From: Stomoxys calcitrans
Taxonomy: Eukaryota > Arthropoda > Insecta > Diptera > Muscidae
DNA: 64,000 nt
Assembly (NCBI RefSeq): GCF_963082655.1
Contig: NC_081553.1
Coordinates: 33,831,978 to 33,895,977, forward strand
Direction of reading: 5' to 3'
Shown: one piece after another, positions 58,071-64,000 of the stretch
How positions within the stretch are numbered: position 1 is the stretch's first letter
How the letters are laid out: each line of letters starts with the position of its first letter
The notes under the pieces: generated by a model
Databases searched by the model: none
Seen by the model: only the letters and a program-made list of their open reading frames with translations
Told to the model about the DNA's origin: nothing
Program-made: the position numbers and the translations under genes

Positions 58071-59745
58071 AACATCCCAAAGTATAAATGATAGACCCTT
58101 TGATAAGTATATCGAAGGAGTTAAAATGACTGGCCGATTCGGTTTAGACATGTTGGTATGTCTTTTTATCTCTCCATGTTAATTTGGGTACATGGTACAG
58201 ATCTCCTATCATCTTCGATTGCCACTGGAGTCCTGGTCTGCCACTAACTGTAGCATCACAACGGACTTAAATATTCAAGGTTAGTCCCTATTAGAAAATA
58301 GACTGCCACCCTAACCTAACCTACGTAGGAGTGAACTTACATTATTAGTGCAATACCCCTTCAATCTTACCTAATCTAACGATCGTATGATTAACATTCC
58401 ATTTAGAGAAAGTGCTGTAAACCTTAATTGCCTCGCGCAAGATAGTGACCAGAATTGCACAACGTACAATAAATGCAAATAGGAAAATATTACCACATAA
58501 ATTTGAATTTCCTTCCCATGTTTTTATCCATCTCCACAATGGCTGACGGCTTTGTTACTCAATATAAGACAGCAAAACAGGTGATAATTTCGTTAAAAAC
58601 ACGTGCGTTTACAGGACCATTCACTCGGAAGCGCCATACTGAATATGGCCAAAGGCAAAATGCTTGTGAAGTCATAGCCCTTCTGTGCTTGCTTTTTTAG
58701 TACCTTCACAAAAACGCAGACGCCATTTAGCCAAGGGCAGTGAAGCGAATCGTAAAATGATGATGGAGTTTAAATCTACTTAGCGCTTAAATCAGCCTAA
58801 CAGCATCAACAACAACAACAGCAACCACAGCAACTTGTATAACAAAACACATTTAAGCATTGTTGCTGGTGGTTTATTCTCTTCCGTCTACCAACAACAA
58901 TGTGAAAAAAAAATATTAACAACCAAACTAAGGCAGCAAAAAAATCCGTTGAACCGTTAAAACACATTTAAATGGCAAAGACTTCAAATGAGAACAAAGA
59001 AAAAAAAAAAACAAAAACTAAGCTCTCTGGCATATTGACCAATCAGAAGACAGCAAAATTCGCCCAAAGCAAGCTCTCAAACACGGCTCCATTGATAAGA
59101 GAAAAGCTCCATTACTGAGAGCGAAATGATGGGCAAACTTTATTCCTCTCTTTGTTTCTCTTAACAAGAGTCTTTAGGTAAATTCTACTCAACAATTAAG
59201 GTTTCAAAGAGTTCAAAAGAGCTTATGGGTGTTTGTGGGTTATCAAGTCTCAAGTGAATTTCTCTCCCTTTAACCATCTCTTTCCCCATTGATGTTCCCC
59301 TATATTCAGTTCACTTACATGTGTCTGCCTGCCATGGTTGAGGTGTTAAAATATTCTAGCCCAGGGCATGAAACTGCGTGCATTGCTGCCGCTTTTTTAA
59401 TTTTTCATCATTCGCCTTGCCGCAATTGCTTAGGGGTAAAACAATATTTTTTAATCACGATTTCCACTACCTTTATGGTACTACACTGAATTGCTTATTT
59501 ATGTGAAAGGAAATGAACTTCTGTTAAAGTAGCATTTTTAAGACATTGTTAAAGTGAGTGGAATTGTAAAAAAAAATCAAAGCATGAAATTAGATTTCAA
59601 CAAATTTTTCTCAATACAAATTTTATCATGAAAGATGTTTAAATTTAAAAACCAAGTATATAAAGGAATTTTCTTAAAAAAATTAAAGAAATCTTTAATG
59701 AAAATTTTGTTGAAAAAATGTTTAATGAAAAATCTATTTATGATG
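58071..59745. other. Spacer
   Basis: CAACAACAACAACAGCAACC near 58808 and A-rich tracts near 58990. Open frames such as 58473-58700 and 59289-59489 have no recognised family and no supporting context. AAATTTTGTTGAAAAAATG-type AT repeats occur at 59570-59740. Confidence 0.5.
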
Positions 59746-59747
59746 AG

Positions 59748-60390
59748 GATGAGAATTGCGCCCTCTAGAGGCTCAAGAAGCCAAAATCCCAGATAGGTTT
59801 ATATGGAAACTAAATCAGGTTTCCGGCATTTCCGCCATACTTAGCACGGTTATTGGAGGACATAACAAAACACCTCATGCAAAAATTCAGCCAAATCGTA
59901 TGAGAATTGCGCCCTCTACAGGCTCAAGAAGTCAAGACCCAAGATCGGTTTGTATGGCAGCTATATCAAAACATGGACCGATTTGATCCATACTAAGCAC
60001 AGTTATTGAAAGTGATACCAAAACACCACGTGCAAAATTTTAGTCAAATCGGATAAGAATTGCGCCCTCTACAGGTTTAAGAAGTCAAGATCCAAGATCG
60101 GTTTATATGGCAGCTATATCAAAACATAGACCGATTTGGCCCATTTACAATCCCAACCGACCTACATTACTAAAAAGTATTCGTGCAAAATTTCAAGCGG
60201 CTAGCTTTATTCCTTCGAAAGTAAGCGTGCTTTCGACAGACAGACGGACGGACATGGCTAGTTCGACTTAAAATGACATGACGATCAAGAATATATATAC
60301 TTTATGGGGTCTCAGACCCATATTTCGAGGTGTTACAAACAGAATGACGAAATTACAATAGTATACTCCCATCCTATGGTGGAGGGTATA
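59748..60390 (+). repeat. 153-A, left-truncated
   Basis: Starts inside a unit (GAATTGCGCCCTCTAGAGGC), has about three units, then TTTACAATCCCAACCGACCT, GACAGACGGACGGACA, GATCAAGAATATATATAC and TATGGTGGAGGGTATAAAAA. The last bases merge with a Helitron start. Confidence 0.88.
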
Positions 60391-61039
60391 AAAATGAATT
60401 TGTGTTTGTTTGTGGGTTTGTAATATGGGTGTATGGTGAGTTTGTTGTATCCGTATAGACTCAAAAACCGCTGAACCGATGGGAAGTGGTCCGGAAGGGG
60501 CAATAGGCTATATAAATAATTTTTTGATATCTCAAGTGGGGCGGACCCTCCCCCTTACCCCAAAAGTACCGCCAAATAATAAAAATGGACCGATCGGGTC
60601 AATATGGGACTCAAATGAAAGGTTTTCGGGAGTAGAATACAAATCAAAGTACCTAGGGGGCTGCCCCGACCCCAAAACCCCTTCAAATAGGCATATTGGA
60701 CGATAATGACAATATGGGGCTCGAATGAAAGGTATTCGGGAGTAGATTACGAATATGGTCAGGAAGGAGGTATGGGTTATATAATTTGTTGATATTGGAA
60801 GTGGGCGGAGCCTCCCCCGTTACTCGTAAAAAAACAGCAGCCATAAGCAATGTCGGCCGATCGGGACAATATGGATATCAAATGAAAGGTATTGGAAAGT
60901 AAAATACGAATATAGTATTAAAAGTTGGGTCCAAGAAACCCAGGGGCCAATCCAACCACAAAAGTTCCCTAAAAAAACTTATTGGACTTACATATCAATA
61001 TGGTACTCAAATGAAAGGAATACGGGAGAAGATTACGAA
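60391..61039 (+). mobile_element. Hel-1 5' portion, 3'-truncated
   Basis: ATGAATTTGTGTTTGTTTGT, CCGTATAGACTCAAAAACCG, GGGGCGGACCCTCCCCCTTA and two GGACTCAAATGAAAGG-type units. It is cut where the next Helitron begins, so the CTAG end is missing. Confidence 0.75.
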
Positions 61040-61770
61040 TCTCTTATATATAAAAATCAATTTGTGTTTGTTTGTTTGTGTGTTCCTTATATAGTCAGAA
61101 ACTGCTGAACTGATTTTCTTGAAATTTTCACAGATGGTGCATAATGATCCCGTGGTGAAAATAGGGTACTTCATTTTTTTGATATCTGAAGGGGGGGCGG
61201 ACCCTCCCCCTTACCCTAATTTTCAGAAACTTCAGATCTCGGAGATGGGTGGTGCGATTTAAGTAAATGTTGTGTGCTCTCATATAGTAACCTAAAAGTA
61301 AAAATTTGGTATCCAAATTTCGGATGGGGTACCTAGGGGTGCGCCCCACCCTAAAACCTACCAAACATATATTTGGACCAATCACGACAATATGGGACTC
61401 AAATGAAAGGTATTTAGGATAAGAAAACATATCTGATATCCAATTGTCGGACCAAGTGTTAGGGGGACCACAAACCCCAACCCCCAAAGCCCCCCTAAAT
61501 CGGGTATATTTACTGACCATGTCAATGTGGAGAATTTATACCCACTTTCGGGACCAATTTTCTGGGGGTCTACCCCTTTCCCAAAATACCCCAAAAACAA
61601 CAATTTTTTACTGAGCATATATTGTTAAACTGTTAGTCAAGCGATATACTACTTTCGTAGTATGATATTTCACTATAAGCTCTTTAATTGTCGAAAATAA
61701 ATATTCCAAGAAACATTTTGTTCCGTATAAAGTGAAAAAGGGCGCAGCGGAGCGGGCACGGGTCAGCTAG
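61040..61770 (+). mobile_element. Hel-1 non-autonomous Helitron, short
   Basis: About 730 bp. Starts TCTCTTATATATAAAAATCA after an A; a start at TCTTATATA two bases later is also possible. Ends GGGTCAGCTAG at 61770 before T. Interior and 3' blocks match 9586-11237 (AACTGTTAGTCAAGCGATAT, GGCGCAGCGGAGCGGGC), with a large internal deletion. It appears inserted into or joined to another Hel-1 copy. Confidence 0.8.
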
Positions 61771-62060
61771 TTTTCTATAAAAATCTAATTTGACTAAGAT
61801 TTCTATGAAAATAAAGTCGTCGCGAAAATTTCAACGAAAATTTAATTGTGAGTAATTTAAAAAAAAAATAAAATTTTGGCGAAAATTTCTACGAAAATCA
61901 AATCCTGGCAAAATTTTCCACAAAAATTAAATATCGCAAAATTTTCAGTAAAAATAAAATTTAGACGAAATTTTCTAAGAAAATTAATTTTTTTAGAAAA
62001 TTTCTGTGACATTCATTTTTTTAACAAAATAAAAAAAGTAATAATAAATAGTTTTTGAAA
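61771..62060. repeat. Degenerate AAAATTTCTACGAAAAT-type tandem
   Basis: Loose repeats of about 30 bp (AAAATTTCTATGAAAATAAA, AAAATTTCAACGAAAATTTA, AAAATTTCTACGAAAATCAA). Spurious open frames follow from the missing stops. Confidence 0.6.
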
Positions 62061-63965
62061 TGGTCTTGAAAGTGTTATTTGATGATTTTACAAACATTTT
62101 AAATTTTAATAAAAATTTTATTCGATTTAAATTTTTGTAGAATTTTTGATGGAATTTTAAGATTTTTTTTTAGAAAAACATTCCTTGGAATTTTTATTAA
62201 CGAAAAAATATTTTTTTTTTTTAATTTACTCCAATAAGTAAATATCTTTCTAAATTCCCGTTTATTATTGATTTATTTGTGTGGCTTCAAAATGGTCACT
62301 CTAATTTCCATTCAAAATCGGTAGCTAAATAACCGACAGCTAACCAACAAGAGAATAATAACACCGTACATAGGCCACATCTCTTTGCAACTGTTCGTTT
62401 GGTTCGCATCTATCACTCAAATAAATCCCCCCCAAATTAAAAGCCGAACACACGGCCAAGTGTGGTGAGTTTGTCAGGCGTACCACTTTGGAGTACATAG
62501 AGTGCAAGTGTATATGTAAGTGAGCGCGCATGCCGCAAGGTTTTGTTAGCCGCAGGACTTGAACAATTTAGTTGAGTGTCAAACTTGGAGCTGCGAGCAA
62601 CAACGGTCGGATGATGGCAACATAGAATTAACGGTCGTCTGCTTTCTACTGATAGTTGATAGTGTGTGTTGATGTGCTTCGGTTTGGGGGTAGAGTGTAT
62701 TGTGGATACTAATAGAGTAAGATCAACCGCGCGCGCGTCTCTCTCTCGCATACTCTCTTGCACTCTTGTAATCATTCTGTGTGTTTTTGCTCAAATCAAG
62801 CCAGACTTAAGGCAAGCATTTGCGTATGTGTGTGTGTGTGTCGGTATGTTAGAGGGGTTTGTAACTGAAAAGTAAAGCAGAATAAAAAAAAATCGAAACC
62901 AACAAAAACATAACAAAAAAAGAGTTCGTTGCTGTGCAAATGCACCAGCAACAATAACAACAAAAAAAAGAAGTAAAAACAAAATAAAAGCAATCGTAGT
63001 TGCTTGGTGGATTACACGTTGCTATTGCTGATGCTGCTGTTACTTATGGTGTTACAATAATAACCATGTATGTATGGTGTTGTTGTTGTTATTGCTGCCT
63101 GCAAAGATATCTGAAAAAAAATCATAAATAATTGTTGTGTGTACTCACATCAGAGAGCGACAATCAATGAGTGTGTGTGTGTATGTATGTGTATAGTTGA
63201 CATGCTGTATATTTCGTATTTATTATTTACAATTCAAAATTCATTTATTCGTGTTTGTTATCATTTTCGTTATGTTTTAATGGACGCAAAATGCGAATTG
63301 TAACGATTGTTGATCGGCAACGTTGATCTACAACGCGCATAACGGTGCAAAAATGTTTACACGCGGAAATTCGTTGATTACAAATGTGTACGGTCATTTG
63401 AGAGGGGATGGGGACGACGATATACCGGTAAACAAACGAACAAGTGCCGCTATGTTTTTACGAGTTTGATGGATTGTGAGGTGATTTTTAAATTTAAAAC
63501 TTAAAAGTAATCGATTCAATACAAGAAAAAAACTAAAAAAAAATAACCACATGCTTATTAAAAAAAAAGAAGGGAAATACAAACTAGATTGCAACGGAAG
63601 AAATTATATGTTGCTGTGCGTTTAAAATTTGTGATAATAAAAATGTTCGTGGAGTAAACAATGAAAACAAAAATGCCAGCAGATAAAATTCAAACTTAGA
63701 TGACGATAATCAGAATGTTTTTGCTTGTGTAGTAAAAAAATTATGAAATTTTAATTCATAAGGGATTTAAAAAAAAAAACGCCAAAAAATAACCTACAAT
63801 TTGGAGACGGTTGTTGTTCCCATTAAAACTGGTACATATTGGTGACCTACATGTTAAACAGAAAATTAAATGTGAAAATGATTTAAATGATATGGAAAAG
63901 AGTGAATGAAATAACTATGGATACGTGCATGTGTGTAAGAGTCCTTTATTTAAAATATTTAATTT
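62061..63965. other. Spacer, less repetitive, with microsatellites
   Basis: A CGCGCGCG plus CTCTCTCTC tract is at about 62729-62748 and GTGTGTGTGTGTG at about 62829. CAACAA-rich and poly-A runs are at 62880-63000, GTTGTTGTTGTT near 63080 and another GTGT run near 63170. It could be non-coding DNA upstream of a host gene outside the window, but no exon, splice set or promoter is clear. Confidence 0.45.
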
Positions 63966-64000
63966 CGCCCTCTAGAGGCTCAAGAAGTCAAGATCCCACT
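63966..64000 (+). repeat. 153-A unit start at window edge
   Basis: CGCCCTCTAGAGGCTCAAGA then AGTCAAGATCCCA is the 153-A unit junction. The element continues past the window. Confidence 0.8.

Noticed and set aside
62061..63965. Possible host promoter or 5' UTR region
   Set aside because: Microsatellites and CAACAA runs are suggestive, but there is no exon, splice pair or core promoter combination I can defend.

Overview
The window looks like repeat-dense, gene-poor nuclear DNA of a higher fly, most likely a calyptrate such as Stomoxys, Musca or a relative. That is inference from the AT-rich base, the mini-me-type terminal modules (TATAAAGTATATATATTC next to TTGATCA and a GTCC/GTCT microsatellite), a mariner-type MITE, and the mix of RTE, CR1/L2-like, LOA-like and R1-like LINEs, a copia remnant and Helitrons. 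I found no intact host gene, tRNA, rRNA or CRISPR array. Every protein-like signal I could recognise belongs to a broken transposon.

Most of the repeat belongs to four related families named here 153-A, 153-B, 153-D and 153-E. Each is an array of 153-bp units between shared ends. The left end is AACAAGTAAAA plus a GTTCGGCCGGGCCGAA hairpin and TATACCCTCCACCAT (A) or ATACCCACCACC (B). The right end is a GACA/GGAC microsatellite, the mini-me-like core and the inverse of the left motif. A fifth array (C, 124-bp units) has the same kind of left end. Other families are MITE-1 (about 237 bp, TA duplications, seven copies), SINE-1 (about 325 bp, tRNA-derived, many fragments), SINE-2 (one copy) and Hel-1 (non-autonomous Helitron, starts TC, ends CTAG before T).

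Layout. 1-1400: reversed 153-A. 1424-1850: tandem duplication. 3329-4670: MITE-1, LOA-like LINE and mariner debris. 4674-6622: 153-B. 7806-11237: two head-to-head Helitrons. 11240-12319: copia remnant. 12860-15540: decayed LINE with a 432-bp palindrome. 16957-20756: C array, RT fragment, reversed 153-A. 22519-24475: complete 153-A. 24481-28852: RTE-like LINE carrying SINE-1, SINE-2 and MITE-1. 28853-33668: 153-D, an A/B chimera, mariner, MITE-1. 34781-36134: 153-B. 37241-38119: large inverted repeat. 38120-43370: R1-like RT debris, 153-A, a tandem array of a LINE ORF2 3' end with an 18-bp minisatellite, MITE-1. 43712-45084: complete 153-B. 46605-49857: mariner, 153-E, 153-A. 51186-55468: 153-D and three 153-B pieces. 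55469-56815: second RTE copy. 57474-58070: SINE-1 foldback and fragment. 59748-61770: 153-A and Helitrons. The single-copy-looking gaps hold microsatellites and AT-rich DNA.

Nothing here works as a gene system. The strongest unexplained structure is the near-invariant 153-bp period shared by diverged families, followed by several large inverted repeats that could form hairpin RNA if transcribed.
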